A DNA stretch of 64,000 nucleotides from CAWCUU01 sp963798855 (GTDB lineage Bacteria; Gemmatimonadota; Gemmatimonadetes; Longimicrobiales; RSA9). Shown piece after piece: positions 24,948 to 33,422 of the stretch (position 1 is its first letter; every line of letters starts with the position of its first letter). The notes under the pieces are model-generated. The model made no database searches and had not been told where the DNA came from. It saw only the letters and a program-made list of their open reading frames with translations. The stretch lies in assembly GCA_963798855.1 (NCBI GenBank), contig CAWCUU010000001.1, positions 1,674,001 to 1,738,000 of the forward strand. The letters are read 5' to 3'. The position numbers were made by a program, and so were the translations under genes.

Positions 24948-25841
24948 TCACAGACCGTGGTGCTCCGAGCCCGAACCGGATCCCGAGCCGGACTTCTTCT
25001 CCGCCCGCTCCTTCTCCTTGCGCTCCCGGATCGCCTTCACCCGATCCTTGAACCGGTCGCGCACCTCGGCCCTCGACGCCTGATCCTGAATGTCGCTCCA
25101 CTCGCGTGCGCGGGCCCGACCCTCCGCGTTTCCGCCCAGGCTCGGCGCCGGCAGAGTGACCTTGCCCAGGTGGATACCGTCAGGCGCGATCCCCCACCGC
25201 GACCCGTCCTTCCCGTGAATCGTCCAGTCCAGCGCCCGCTCCGCAGCTTCCGCCGCGGCTGCCACACTATCGTTGTACTGCTTGAGCCTGCCCGCAATCC
25301 TGCTCTGCACCCGATCCAGGTCACTCGGAGCCGGCGCCAGTGCATCCGGATCCACGTACAACCTCGGATCCATGTCGTTCGGCACCTTCAGCGCGTCCAT
25401 GCCCGACCGTGATCGCGGCGCCGCTCCCGGCGATGGCGCCGCGGCCCCGGCCCGACCTGGTGCTGGCGCCGGCGCGACCCGCGGCCGCGCGGCCGGCGCG
25501 CTCGGCGAGGGCGTCGTCGGGGCTGGAGCCGAGAGCTCGCCCGCGACCTCGTCGAGCTGGACAACCTGCATTCCGGACGGCGCCTCGCGGGCACCGGTGA
25601 CCACCGGCTCACCGGCGTCCGGTGACGCGATGATGGTACGATAGAACCAGACGAAGAGAAGGACGTGGAGGAGGATGGAAAGACCGAGCCCGAGTCGCCA
25701 CGCGAAAGAATCGCCCCGCCGCCTCGCGGGCGCCACTCGCGCACGCGGCCGCGGCGGCGCGTCCCTGGGCTGCGAGGGCGACGCCGGCGCGGGCGACGGG
25801 GGGATCAGGGTGGCAGACATGCTTGTTGTAAACCGGGGCAT
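24948..25841 (-). CDS. Membrane-anchored proline/alanine-rich protein, TonB-like N-terminus
   Basis: A ~297-residue protein with a proline-rich cytoplasmic N-terminus, one membrane helix (~48-70: LGLGLSILLHVLLFVWFYRTI), a long Pro/Ala linker, and a mixed C-terminal region ending in a charged helix and a GSGSGSGSE tail. The topology (short cytoplasmic part, one helix, Pro-rich linker) resembles TonB or TolA energy transducers, but I do not see a TonB C-terminal domain. Two starts are possible, 25841 and 25820, and neither has a good ribosome site. It follows the aminotransferase gene. Function unknown. Confidence 0.65.
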   Translation of the reverse strand: MPRFTTSMSATLIPPSPAPASPSQPRDAPPRPRARVAPARRRGDSFAWRLGLGLSILLHVLLFVWFYRTIIASPDAGEPVVTGAREAPSGMQVVQLDEVAGELSAPAPTTPSPSAPAARPRVAPAPAPGRAGAAAPSPGAAPRSRSGMDALKVPNDMDPRLYVDPDALAPAPSDLDRVQSRIAGRLKQYNDSVAAAAEAAERALDWTIHGKDGSRWGIAPDGIHLGKVTLPAPSLGGNAEGRARAREWSDIQDQASRAEVRDRFKDRVKAIRERKEKERAEKKSGSGSGSGSEHHGL

Positions 25842-25934
25842 CAGGGCGGTTCCGTCAAGGATGACGGGCTCGAGAGGCCCTTCGCCTGCAAGCCCGGTGC
25901 CCCGCTCCATGGAGCGATCCGCCGGGACGCTACA

Positions 25935-27098
25935 CTAGCCGCCGAGTCGCCCGAGTCGTTCCGCAGCCTCCCTCAGGCGCTCGGCCGTCGTCGTCAGCGC
26001 GAGCCGCAGGAATCCCTCCCCGCCGCGTCCGAGCGCCGAGCCCGGCAGCAGCACTACTCCCTGCTCCGTGAGCGCCCGCCGGGCGAAGGCGGCGGATTCC
26101 TCCCCACCTGGCACGGGTACCCAAAGGTACATGCTCGCCCTCGGCGGCGTGGCATGGAAGCCGTTCGCGCACAGCGACTCCACCAGCGCGTCTCTCCGAC
26201 GCTGGAATTCCAGCACGTTGCCGGGAACCCAGTCCTGCCAGCTTTCCAGCGCCGCCTGTGCCGCAGCCTGCACCCCCATGTACTGGCCGGTGTCGACGAA
26301 GGATTTCACCCGAGAGAGGGCGCGGATCATATCCGGCCGCGCCGCGGCCCAGCCGATGCGCCACCCCGTCATGTTGTAGGTCTTCGACAGCGAGTGGAAC
26401 TCGACCGCCACCTCCCTGGCGCCGTCGATCTCGAATATGCCGGGAGGGCGGTAGCCGTCGAACGCCAGCTCGCTGTATGCGTTGTCGAACGCGAGCACGA
26501 CGTCGTTCTCGCGGCACCAGTCCACGACCCGACGCAGGTAATCCCGCGACGCCGTCGCGGCCGTCGGATTGTTCGGATAGTTCAGGAAGAGGACCTTCGC
26601 TCGCCGGGCCACCTCTGCCGGGATCTCGTCCACCGGCACGAGGAAGTCGTTCTCCGGCCTGAGCCGAACGACGTACGGCTCAGCCCCGGCGAGCACCGCG
26701 CCGCCCACGTACGGCGCGTAGCCGGGGTCGGGACAGATCACGATGTCGCCCGGACCGGCGTAGCAGAATACCAGGTGGGCGAGTCCCTCCTTGGACCCGA
26801 TCAGCGGAAGCAGCTCGGCGAACGGGTCGAGCGTGACGCCGAAGCGTCGCTCCATCCACGCCGCGATCGTCTCGCGCAGCGACGGCAGACCGAGCTGAAA
26901 GGCGTAACGGCCGAACTCGGGCTTCGTCGCCGCCTCGATGAGCGCCTCGATCGCCGCGGGTGGCGGCGCCAGATCCGCGTCGCCCGCTCCCAGGTCGATC
27001 ACGTCCACGCCTTCCCCACGGAGGCGCCGCTTGATCTCCGGCACATCCGCCAGCGGATAGGGAGGGAAGCTCTCGAACCGCTTGGCCAGCTCCGGCAT
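25935..27098 (-). CDS. Class I/II PLP-dependent aminotransferase (DapL/AlaT-like)
   Basis: A 387-residue fold-type I aminotransferase. PLP lysine K239 in HSLSKTYNMTGWRIGW, with FLNYPNNPT and FDNAYSEL as cofactor-binding motifs. The overall pattern (YPLADVPEIK, DLGAGDADLAPP, GSKEGL) is that of the group containing LL-diaminopimelate aminotransferase and N-succinyl-DAP aminotransferase. Since lysA lies in this window at 62.5 kb, a role in the DAP/lysine route is plausible but unproven; alanine or aspartate transamination is the alternative. It follows the FAH-family gene by 39 bases. Confidence 0.88.
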   Translation of the reverse strand: MPELAKRFESFPPYPLADVPEIKRRLRGEGVDVIDLGAGDADLAPPPAAIEALIEAATKPEFGRYAFQLGLPSLRETIAAWMERRFGVTLDPFAELLPLIGSKEGLAHLVFCYAGPGDIVICPDPGYAPYVGGAVLAGAEPYVVRLRPENDFLVPVDEIPAEVARRAKVLFLNYPNNPTAATASRDYLRRVVDWCRENDVVLAFDNAYSELAFDGYRPPGIFEIDGAREVAVEFHSLSKTYNMTGWRIGWAAARPDMIRALSRVKSFVDTGQYMGVQAAAQAALESWQDWVPGNVLEFQRRRDALVESLCANGFHATPPRASMYLWVPVPGGEESAAFARRALTEQGVVLLPGSALGRGGEGFLRLALTTTAERLREAAERLGRLGG

Positions 27099-27137
27099 TG
27101 TCGTCCCTCGATTTCTGGAGTCGCGGGTGCGGGGCCG

Positions 27138-27767
27138 CTAACCCCCGCGCCTCCTCACCGGGTTCCTCACCTTCGCCCGTCCGACCAGCTCGACCTCCAC
27201 GACGTCCCCCGCCCGCAGCGGACCGACGCCCTCCGGCGTGCCGGTCGCGATCACGTCGCCCGCCTCCAGCGTCATGATCCGGCTGGCGTATGCGATCAGG
27301 AACGGGATCGAAAAAGCCATCTCCGACGCCCTGCCCCGCTGCCGCTCCTCTCCGTTCACGCGTGTGACCACCTCGAGCTCCCGCCAGTCGCCTTCGGCCG
27401 GCGTCGCAACGCCGAGCGGACAGAACGTGTCGAAGCCCTTCGCGCGCGCCCACTGGTCGTCGATCCGCTGCAGGTCCCGGGCGGTGACGTCGTTCAGCGG
27501 TGCGAAGCCGGCAACGTAGTCCAGCGCATCCGCCTCGCTCACCTCGCGCGCCCGGCGCCCGACGATCACGGCGATTTCGCCCTCGTGCTCGACGCGCTCG
27601 GAGTCCGGCGGTAGCTCGATCGCCTCGCCGTCCTGGATCAACGCCGACGGCGGCTTCAGGAACAGCAATGGTCGCTCCGGCACCGCGTTGCCGAGCTCCT
27701 TCGCGTGCGCGAGGTAGTTGCGGCCGACGCACAGTATCTTCGACGGGCGCGGGAGGGTGTTTTCCAT
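27138..27767 (-). CDS. Fumarylacetoacetate hydrolase-family enzyme
   Basis: A 209-residue FAH-fold enzyme (metal-dependent hydrolase, isomerase or decarboxylase of 2-oxo acids). Metal-binding and core motifs: CVGRNYLAHAKELGN, LFLKPPSALI, VEHEGEIAVIVGRRAREVS, GFAPLNDVTARDLQ, KGFDTFCPLG, and the C-terminal GDVIATGTPEGVGPLRAGD. The size fits the short acylpyruvase/oxaloacetate decarboxylase (FAHD1-like) group rather than true fumarylacetoacetase. It starts at ATG 27767 and probably forms an operon with the aminotransferase. Confidence 0.9.
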   Translation of the reverse strand: MENTLPRPSKILCVGRNYLAHAKELGNAVPERPLLFLKPPSALIQDGEAIELPPDSERVEHEGEIAVIVGRRAREVSEADALDYVAGFAPLNDVTARDLQRIDDQWARAKGFDTFCPLGVATPAEGDWRELEVVTRVNGEERQRGRASEMAFSIPFLIAYASRIMTLEAGDVIATGTPEGVGPLRAGDVVEVELVGRAKVRNPVRRRGG

Positions 27768-28091
27768 GCCTCGCTTCGCTGATCGCTCGGGTGGTCGGCA
27801 GGCGGAGCCGCCGGCGCCACCGCTGTTCCAGACCGTGTGCCGCAGTCTACTCGCCTCGGTGGGCCTCTGCCAGTGTGCGGCGGTGGGGTTCGCACCTCTG
27901 TAACAATGGAAGCTCTCGCGGCATTTTGTAGCCGAGCAGGTCCTGCGGCCGACCGTCGGACCGCGAAGGGCGGAATCGCTGTCCCGACATCCGCCTCGCC
28001 CCACACCGGATCGGAGGCGATACAATGCGTGGAGCGAGATGCTGGGCCCGCGTTGCGTCCGGCTCACAGCTCGCTCAGGCGGGCTAGACCG
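27768..28091. other. 324-bp divergent spacer with no recognisable gene
   Basis: Lies between the FAH-family gene and the patatin remnant. I see no conserved coding sequence, RNA or clear promoter. Short open frames here have the composition of random GC-rich DNA. Confidence 0.4.
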
Positions 28092-28437
28092 ATGCTCCGG
28101 ATCGCGACGCTGGTCCTGTCCGGCGGTGGCGCCAAGGGCGCTTTCCAGGTCGGCGCGGAACGACATCGTCGCCGTCGCGAAGCGCAGCCTGACCGACATC
28201 ACGATCAACGAGATCATGGTCGGCGACGTTCGCGAATTCCTTCGCATCAACAGCCTCGTGCAGCAGGCGGCGACGGCGGGCCTGACCCTGAGGAGCCCCG
28301 ACGGCGAGCCGTATCGGTACGTGCCCATCACGGTGGTCCGGCCGGCCACCTCGCTCGGCGACACCCTCGACTTCTCGCGACCGGCCATCGAGGCCCGCCT
28401 CGCCGCCGGCGAGGCGGCGGCACGGGCCCTCGGCTGA
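28092..28437 (+). pseudogene. Patatin-like phospholipase remnant with internal deletion
   Basis: ATG 28092 opens MLRIATLVLSGGGAKGAFQVGA, the start of a patatin with the GGGAKG oxyanion motif (residues 11-16). Right after it, near 28155-28165, the sequence jumps to another frame that reads RNDIVAVAKRSLTDITINEI... to a TGA at 28437. That second part looks like the C-terminal portion of a patatin domain. The GxSxG nucleophile region and the Asp of the dyad, normally ~200 residues in between, are absent. The junction is both a deletion and a frame change, so the gene cannot make an enzyme. An assembly collapse is the alternative. Confidence 0.7.
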
Positions 28438-28538
28438 TGCGCCGCCCGCGACGAAGGAGCATGAGCCTCTGTCGGAGAGGGGACCGACATCGACATTATG
28501 TACGCTGACTTCCCGGTTCACCCCCGCCCAGGAATCGG

Positions 28539-29063
28539 ATGAACCCAGAGCCCACCACGTACACCCGTCCCACTCCTCCGGAGGCGCGCGACCCGTCGCC
28601 TGCCGAACCCGCCCTCCGAGACCTCGTCCTCCGCGCGATCGGTGACTACATTGGGCGGGTCGGGATCGGGCTTCTCGCCGGTCTCCTGCTATGGTGGTTC
28701 CTGCTCCTCGTCGGCGTGCTGCGCGTGCTCATCGGCCTGCCCTTCGTGCTGCTCGCGGGGCGGGCGCTGGGCCCGGCGCTGCGGCAGGTCGGCTGGGGGT
28801 GGGTCACCTGGTATCTGGCGGGTGGATTGACGGCCGGCCTGCTCGCCGGTGCGCTCTCGCCCCTGGCTCGATTCAAGCCGGCCGTCTTCGCGATCGGCGC
28901 GGTCTCCGGAGTCGCGTACATGATCGCCGTCGAGGTCGCGAGGAACGGCTGGCACGGCACCCGCTCGCTCCAGGACCCGATCGCGCTCGTCGTGGGAGCC
29001 GTCTTCGGACTCGCCTGCGCCTTCGCGCTATGGCCGACGCTGACCGACGACTCCTTCCGGTGA
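28539..29063 (+). CDS. Hypothetical multi-pass membrane protein
   Basis: A 174-residue protein with a Pro-rich cytoplasmic N-terminus (~1-30) and about five hydrophobic segments (~42-60, 62-78, 85-106, 112-130, ~150-168). Glycine-rich helices (VAYMIAVEVA, LVVGAVFGLACAFALWP) suggest tight packing. It starts at ATG 28539 after AGGAATCGG. No family recognised. It follows the patatin remnant on the same strand and may have shared its transcript. Confidence 0.7.
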   Translation: MNPEPTTYTRPTPPEARDPSPAEPALRDLVLRAIGDYIGRVGIGLLAGLLLWWFLLLVGVLRVLIGLPFVLLAGRALGPALRQVGWGWVTWYLAGGLTAGLLAGALSPLARFKPAVFAIGAVSGVAYMIAVEVARNGWHGTRSLQDPIALVVGAVFGLACAFALWPTLTDDSFR

Positions 29064-29097
29064 TGCACGGAGGCCCTGTCGGGCGGTACGGCTCCTC

Positions 29098-29539
29098 TCA
29101 CCGTCTCGCGGTCGCCACGAGAACGTGACTCCAGCGGTCGCAGCACGGGTCGACGAACAGAACGCTGTCGGGGCCTGCGATGTAGATCGTATGCTCATCC
29201 AGGGCGTCGAACGGGAACGCCGCGAGCGGGACTGAATACACGACCCGCACGACCGGCAGCGGCCCCGTGGTCGACAGCTCCACCGCCGTATAGAGGGCGG
29301 AACCGGCCAGATCACCGTCCCGGTACGTGCGCGCCACGTGGCCGTCGTACGCCAGCGTCACCGTGACCCCCTCCGAAGCCGGCGTGCGCACCTGCATCGC
29401 GAGGCCGCCTTCCGAGCGCACCCACGACCACGTACCGCGAAACGGCTGCAGCGGGCCCACGGGCTCCCTTCCGCCGCATTCCGGCGGCGGTGATCAGGGA
29501 CACCAGAATCAGGGTACGGGGGGCGCATGGTGCGTGCAT
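29098..29539 (-). CDS. Predicted lipoprotein with a one-base insertion in its signal peptide
   Basis: The main frame (29098-29460) encodes a ~120-residue beta-rich domain beginning GPLQPFRGTWSW. Upstream, ATG 29539, preceded by GGAGG, opens a signal sequence (APRTLILVSLITAAG) in another frame. Deleting one of the two T bases at 29479-29480 joins the two as LITAAGC-GGREPVGP, a perfect lipobox with cleavage before Cys. The corrected product is ~146 residues. As given, the main frame could start only at GTG 29460 and would lack export. The mature domain resembles lipocalin-like or all-beta lipoproteins; function unknown. Confidence 0.75.
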
Positions 29540-29745
29540 CGTCGAATCCTCCGCTCCATCATTGGAACGTTCGACCGGCGGCGACGGTGACGTCGCTTGC
29601 GTTCCGCGTACCGGATTTCGCCCCTTGGACGAGGTGGCTGGATGTCACGCACCCCACGATATGCTCGTCCCCGGGCACCACGCGGCGTCGGCACGTCCAT
29701 CATGCCGATTCGAATCGGTGCTCGGCCCGACGTCTCGATCTTCGA

Positions 29746-30648
29746 ATGGGTCCCGTGATACGGGCGACCCGACGAAGCCGAAGAAGGAGAGGCGCCCGGT
29801 GGCTCGCAATCGCCGTGACCGCTGCGCTGACGGGGGCGACCATCGTACTCGCCGTGGTCGTGATTGTCGGCGGCAGGCTGCTGGGTCGGCTGCACGACGC
29901 TCCGGGCCACCGCCTCAGCGTGCCGTCCGATTCGACCTCCATTGCAGAGGGTGGCCGCCTCGCCGCGGTTCACGGCTGCCTCGGCTGCCACGGGGTGGAC
30001 GGCGGCGGAGAGCTCTTCGCAGAGAGCCCGCTCGGCGATCGGATCGTGGCGCCGAATCTCACCCGTCTCGTGCGCGCCTACGACGACCGGCAGCTCGACC
30101 GTTCCGTTCGGCACGGCGTGAAGCCGGACGGACGCAGCGTCGCGGTCATGCCTTCGCGCATGTTCTCCGACCTCAGCGATGAGGACTTCGGCCGCATCAT
30201 CGCCTACCTGCATAGCCTTCCCCAGGTGCCGGACAGGCTGCCTTCGACGCGCTTCGGGCTTCTCGCCCGCTGGCTGCTGCTGACCGGCCAGGCCTACCTG
30301 GAAGCCGACTCGATCGATCAGATGGCGCTGCATGCGTCCCGAGCTCCGGCCGAACCGGTGGCGCTCGGCGCCTATCTCGCCCGGACCAGCTGTACCGAAT
30401 GTCACGGGCACGCGCTGCAGGGAGACCCCGGGTACAGGAGCCCCGACCTCCGCATTGCGAGCACCTACACGAGCGATCGGTTCAGGCGGCTGATGCGGGA
30501 GGGACTCGCCTTGGACGGCACGGAGCGCGGTCTGATGACCAGTGTGTCCATCGCGCGCTTCCGCTTTCTGACGGACCCGGAGATCGCGGCGCTGGAGGCG
30601 TTCCTCGTCGAGCGCGCCGAGGCGCTCGACACGGTGTCCGGCCCGTGA
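29746..30648 (+). CDS. Membrane-anchored diheme cytochrome c
   Basis: A ~300-residue protein with an N-terminal anchor helix (~20-46, AIAVTAALTGATIVLAVVVIVGG) and two class I cytochrome c domains with CxxCH sites: GCLGCHG (C78, C81, H82) and SCTECHG (C216, C219, H220). Candidate axial methionines are in AVMPSRMFSDLSDEDF for the first domain and in RGLMTSVSIARFRFLTD for the second. The architecture resembles subunits of alcohol or gluconate dehydrogenases and periplasmic electron carriers. ATG 29746 has no clear ribosome site; GTG 29755 is an alternative. No partner oxidoreductase is adjacent. Confidence 0.88.
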   Translation: MGPVIRATRRSRRRRGARWLAIAVTAALTGATIVLAVVVIVGGRLLGRLHDAPGHRLSVPSDSTSIAEGGRLAAVHGCLGCHGVDGGGELFAESPLGDRIVAPNLTRLVRAYDDRQLDRSVRHGVKPDGRSVAVMPSRMFSDLSDEDFGRIIAYLHSLPQVPDRLPSTRFGLLARWLLLTGQAYLEADSIDQMALHASRAPAEPVALGAYLARTSCTECHGHALQGDPGYRSPDLRIASTYTSDRFRRLMREGLALDGTERGLMTSVSIARFRFLTDPEIAALEAFLVERAEALDTVSGP

Positions 30649-30691
30649 GCGGTCTCCGATCGGTGGATTCCATCGCGAGCCTCATGCGGCC

Positions 30692-31468
30692 CTACCTCGC
30701 AGAAGGGCTTGCCTTCTCCCCGTCGAGGAGACCCGCGCGCACCGCCAGCGCCCAGCGCACCGGCCGGCGCACCTCCGCCTCACCCCACCCCGCCGACAGC
30801 TCCACTACGAAACGGTCGAACGCACCCCGCCCCTCGGCCCGCTCCATCTTCCGTACCGCCGACCAGGTGCCGATGTAGCCGACCAGCTCCGGAAGCGTCC
30901 ACTCCACGCGCAGCTCCATAGGGGGCGCCGCTACCTCGCGGAACGGAAACGGGACGTCACGATAGCCCCGCTCGATGAGGCGTCGCTCCGGGCCCCAGTA
31001 GGTGCCGAGCAAGCCGTCGTAGAAGCGACCCGCGACCGCACCGAGGGCCCTGTCCTCCAGGCGAAACCTCGAGTAGCCGACCACGGCTACCGCGGCCGCG
31101 GTCCTCGCGACCCGGCGGACTTCAGCCCAGTACGCATGGAGGTCGAACCAGTGCGCCGCCTGCGCCGCGACGCACAGGTCGGCGAACTCGCCGGGCAGGC
31201 CGCTGTCCTCGGCCGTCGCGAGCCGGTACTCGACGTTTTCCAGCGGCGGTGCCTGGGCGAGCTGCGCGGCGCTCGCGTCCGTCGCGATTATTCGCTCGAA
31301 GCGACGCGCGAGGCTCGCCGTGAGCTGCCCGGAGCCGCACCCGGCTTCCCACACGGCCTCTGTACGCGGCGCCAGCGTCGCCAGGAACTCGATCAGCACC
31401 GCCGGATACGTTGGTCGGTGCGCCGCATAGGCGGGGGCGCGATCGGAGAAGTGGTCCTTGAAGTTCAT
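30692..31468 (-). CDS. SAM-dependent class I methyltransferase
   Basis: A 258-residue methyltransferase. The SAM-binding motif I is VWEAGCGSGQLTASLA (~39-54), followed by IIATDASAAQL (motif II) and DLCVAAQAAHWFD (motif IV region). FSDRAPAYAAHRPTYPAVLIEFL is typical of the yeast Tmt1/SAM-methyltransferase group that includes trans-aconitate-like and small-acid methyltransferases. The substrate is not predictable. Start ATG 31468; it is divergent from the next gene. Confidence 0.88.
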   Translation of the reverse strand: MNFKDHFSDRAPAYAAHRPTYPAVLIEFLATLAPRTEAVWEAGCGSGQLTASLARRFERIIATDASAAQLAQAPPLENVEYRLATAEDSGLPGEFADLCVAAQAAHWFDLHAYWAEVRRVARTAAAVAVVGYSRFRLEDRALGAVAGRFYDGLLGTYWGPERRLIERGYRDVPFPFREVAAPPMELRVEWTLPELVGYIGTWSAVRKMERAEGRGAFDRFVVELSAGWGEAEVRRPVRWALAVRAGLLDGEKASPSAR

Positions 31469-31597
31469 CGCGTCACGGATGATAAGCCGCCTGGCGACGG
31501 CGGGCGAGGATCGGGGGAACGGCATAGTCCGGAATTTGCGGCGTTGGCCCCGAGGTCGCAGAGCTGTGACCGAAAATCGCCCAGGAGAGGGGTGGTC

Positions 31598-32038
31598 GTG
31601 GCGCGACGCCGGGATCGGCAGGGTACGCAAGGACACGACGGACGGGGTCCAGCGGGCAGGAGTGGAGTGGTGCTCGCTGTCGTCGTCGTCGTGCTGGCAC
31701 TCGCCGTCTGGATCGGAGCCGGCAGTCGCCTCGGCCAAGCGGTTCTCGGATTTGCCACCCCGCGGGCCCATGCCGAGGTCGCGGGCAGGGTGCAGGGGGT
31801 CGTCGCCAACGACGTGGGACGGCGGCTCCCGGGCGCGCACGTGTTCCTCACCCGTGCCGGCGGGCAAGTCACGCAACGGACCGATTCCGCCGGGGAGTAC
31901 CGCTTCGAAACGGTCCATCCCGGCCGCTACGTCGTGCGGGTCTTCCGCCTCGACTACCTCGACGCGGAGCGCGTTGTCGAGGTCCACGACGGCGAGAGCG
32001 TGCGTGCCGACTTCCGACTGCACCCGCGCAGACCGTGA
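31598..32038 (+). CDS. Single-pass protein with carboxypeptidase-regulatory-like domain
   Basis: A ~146-residue protein with a basic N-terminus, one membrane helix (~25-45: VVLAVVVVVLALAVWIGAG) and a CarboxypepD_reg-like beta sandwich (~60-145: VAGRVQGVVANDVGRRLPGAHVFL, TDSAGEYRFETVHPGRYVVRV). GTG 31598 is chosen because AGGAGAGG lies at the right distance; GTG 31592 is too close. Predicted to be anchored with its domain in the periplasm. Function unknown. It directly precedes the HD-GYP operon. Confidence 0.75.
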   Translation: MARRRDRQGTQGHDGRGPAGRSGVVLAVVVVVLALAVWIGAGSRLGQAVLGFATPRAHAEVAGRVQGVVANDVGRRLPGAHVFLTRAGGQVTQRTDSAGEYRFETVHPGRYVVRVFRLDYLDAERVVEVHDGESVRADFRLHPRRP

Positions 32039-32147
32039 AGCCCAGCGGAGCTCGCCGACGAGAACCTTGAAAATGCCGGTCCCACCGCGACAAATTGGGT
32101 ACCCCGCTCTCCCGTAGCTTCCCCCGTTGCACAGTTCGAGAGGTCAC

Positions 32148-33422
32148 GTGACGGTCGAACCGGACGCGCTCGTGCGCGACGCGGGCGTCCTGATCATCGA
32201 CGATGAGCCGGCGAACGTCCGCTTCCTCGAGGATGCGCTGAGGCCGGCCGGCTACCAGCGGCTGATCGCCACGACGGATCCCCGGGAGGCCGAGCGGCTG
32301 TTCCGCGAGATGTCGCCGGACCTGGTGCTGCTCGACCTGATCATGCCCCACCTCGACGGCGTTCAGGTGCTGGAGCGGCTCCGACGCTTGCTCGGCCCCG
32401 ACGACTTCGTGCCGTTCGTGATCCTCAGCGCAGACTCGACCCCCACCAGCGTGCGACGAGCGTTGTCCGCCGGCGCACACGACTACCTGACCAAGCCGCT
32501 CCGCGTCCACGAGATCCGGCTGCGCATCCGCAACCTGCTGGAGACGCGGCGGCTGCACATCGAGCTCCGGCGGCAGAACTGCGCACTCGAGGAGCGCGTC
32601 GCGGAACGGACGCGGGAGCTTCGCCTGCAGACGGCGGAGCTCGAGGACGCGCGGGCCGAGATCCTGGCGCGGCTCGGCCGTGCGGCCGAATACCGCGACG
32701 ACCAGACCGGCGAGCACACCACACGCGTCGGGCGCCTCGCGGTGCTGATCGGCACCGAGCTCGGCCTCGCGCCCGCGGACCTGGAGCTGCTCGAGCGCGT
32801 CGCGCCACTGCACGATGTCGGCAAGATCGGCATTCCCGATCACATCCTGCTCCGGCCAGGCGTGCTTACCTCCGCCGAGTTCGACCGGATGCAGGAGCAC
32901 ACCCGCATCGGTGCGGAGCTGCTCGGCGGGAGTCGGCACGCAATACTGAGCCGGGCCGCGGGTATCGCGCTCAGCCACCACGAGCACTGGGACGGCACCG
33001 GCTATCCCGGCGCTCTGGCCGGCGAGCAGATTCCGCTCGACGCGCGCATCGTGGCCGTCGCGGATGTCTTCGACTCGCTCACCCACGCGCGACCGTACAA
33101 GCCGGCCTGGACGACCGCCGAGACGATCGACTACCTCGAGCAACAGAGCGGGAGGCAGTTCGATCCGGATGTCGCCGCGGCGTTGATCCACCTCTTCCGC
33201 CGCGGAGAGCTCGCCGATCTCATCGATTCGCCCGACGATGGCCCGCCCCGGCTCCGGCTCTCGACCGACGCCGACGAAACCCTCGACGCCCTGGATCGGA
33301 CCGTCGACGAGCGCGTCGCCCTGCTCGAGCAGGAGCGGGCACGTCTCGCCCGGCGCGTGGCCAGCCTCGAACGCGCGCTCGAGGAGAGTCGGCGGCCGGA
33401 GAAGGGCGGAAGCGCCGCATGA
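32148..33422 (+). CDS. Response regulator with HD-GYP cyclic-di-GMP phosphodiesterase domain
   Basis: A 424-residue regulator. The receiver domain (~10-125) has the acidic pocket IIDDEP, phosphoacceptor D63 in LVLLDLIMP, and K116 in DYLTKP. A coiled coil (~130-175) links to an HD-GYP domain with HTTRVGR (~190), HDVGKIGIPD (HD at 222-223) and HHEHWDGTGYPG (~277-288), all catalytic residues intact. A C-terminal coiled coil follows (~385-420). GTG 32148 with a GAGAGG site is preferred to TTG 32127. It probably hydrolyses c-di-GMP when phosphorylated. It overlaps the kinase-like gene by ATGA. Confidence 0.93.
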   Translation: MTVEPDALVRDAGVLIIDDEPANVRFLEDALRPAGYQRLIATTDPREAERLFREMSPDLVLLDLIMPHLDGVQVLERLRRLLGPDDFVPFVILSADSTPTSVRRALSAGAHDYLTKPLRVHEIRLRIRNLLETRRLHIELRRQNCALEERVAERTRELRLQTAELEDARAEILARLGRAAEYRDDQTGEHTTRVGRLAVLIGTELGLAPADLELLERVAPLHDVGKIGIPDHILLRPGVLTSAEFDRMQEHTRIGAELLGGSRHAILSRAAGIALSHHEHWDGTGYPGALAGEQIPLDARIVAVADVFDSLTHARPYKPAWTTAETIDYLEQQSGRQFDPDVAAALIHLFRRGELADLIDSPDDGPPRLRLSTDADETLDALDRTVDERVALLEQERARLARRVASLERALEESRRPEKGGSAA

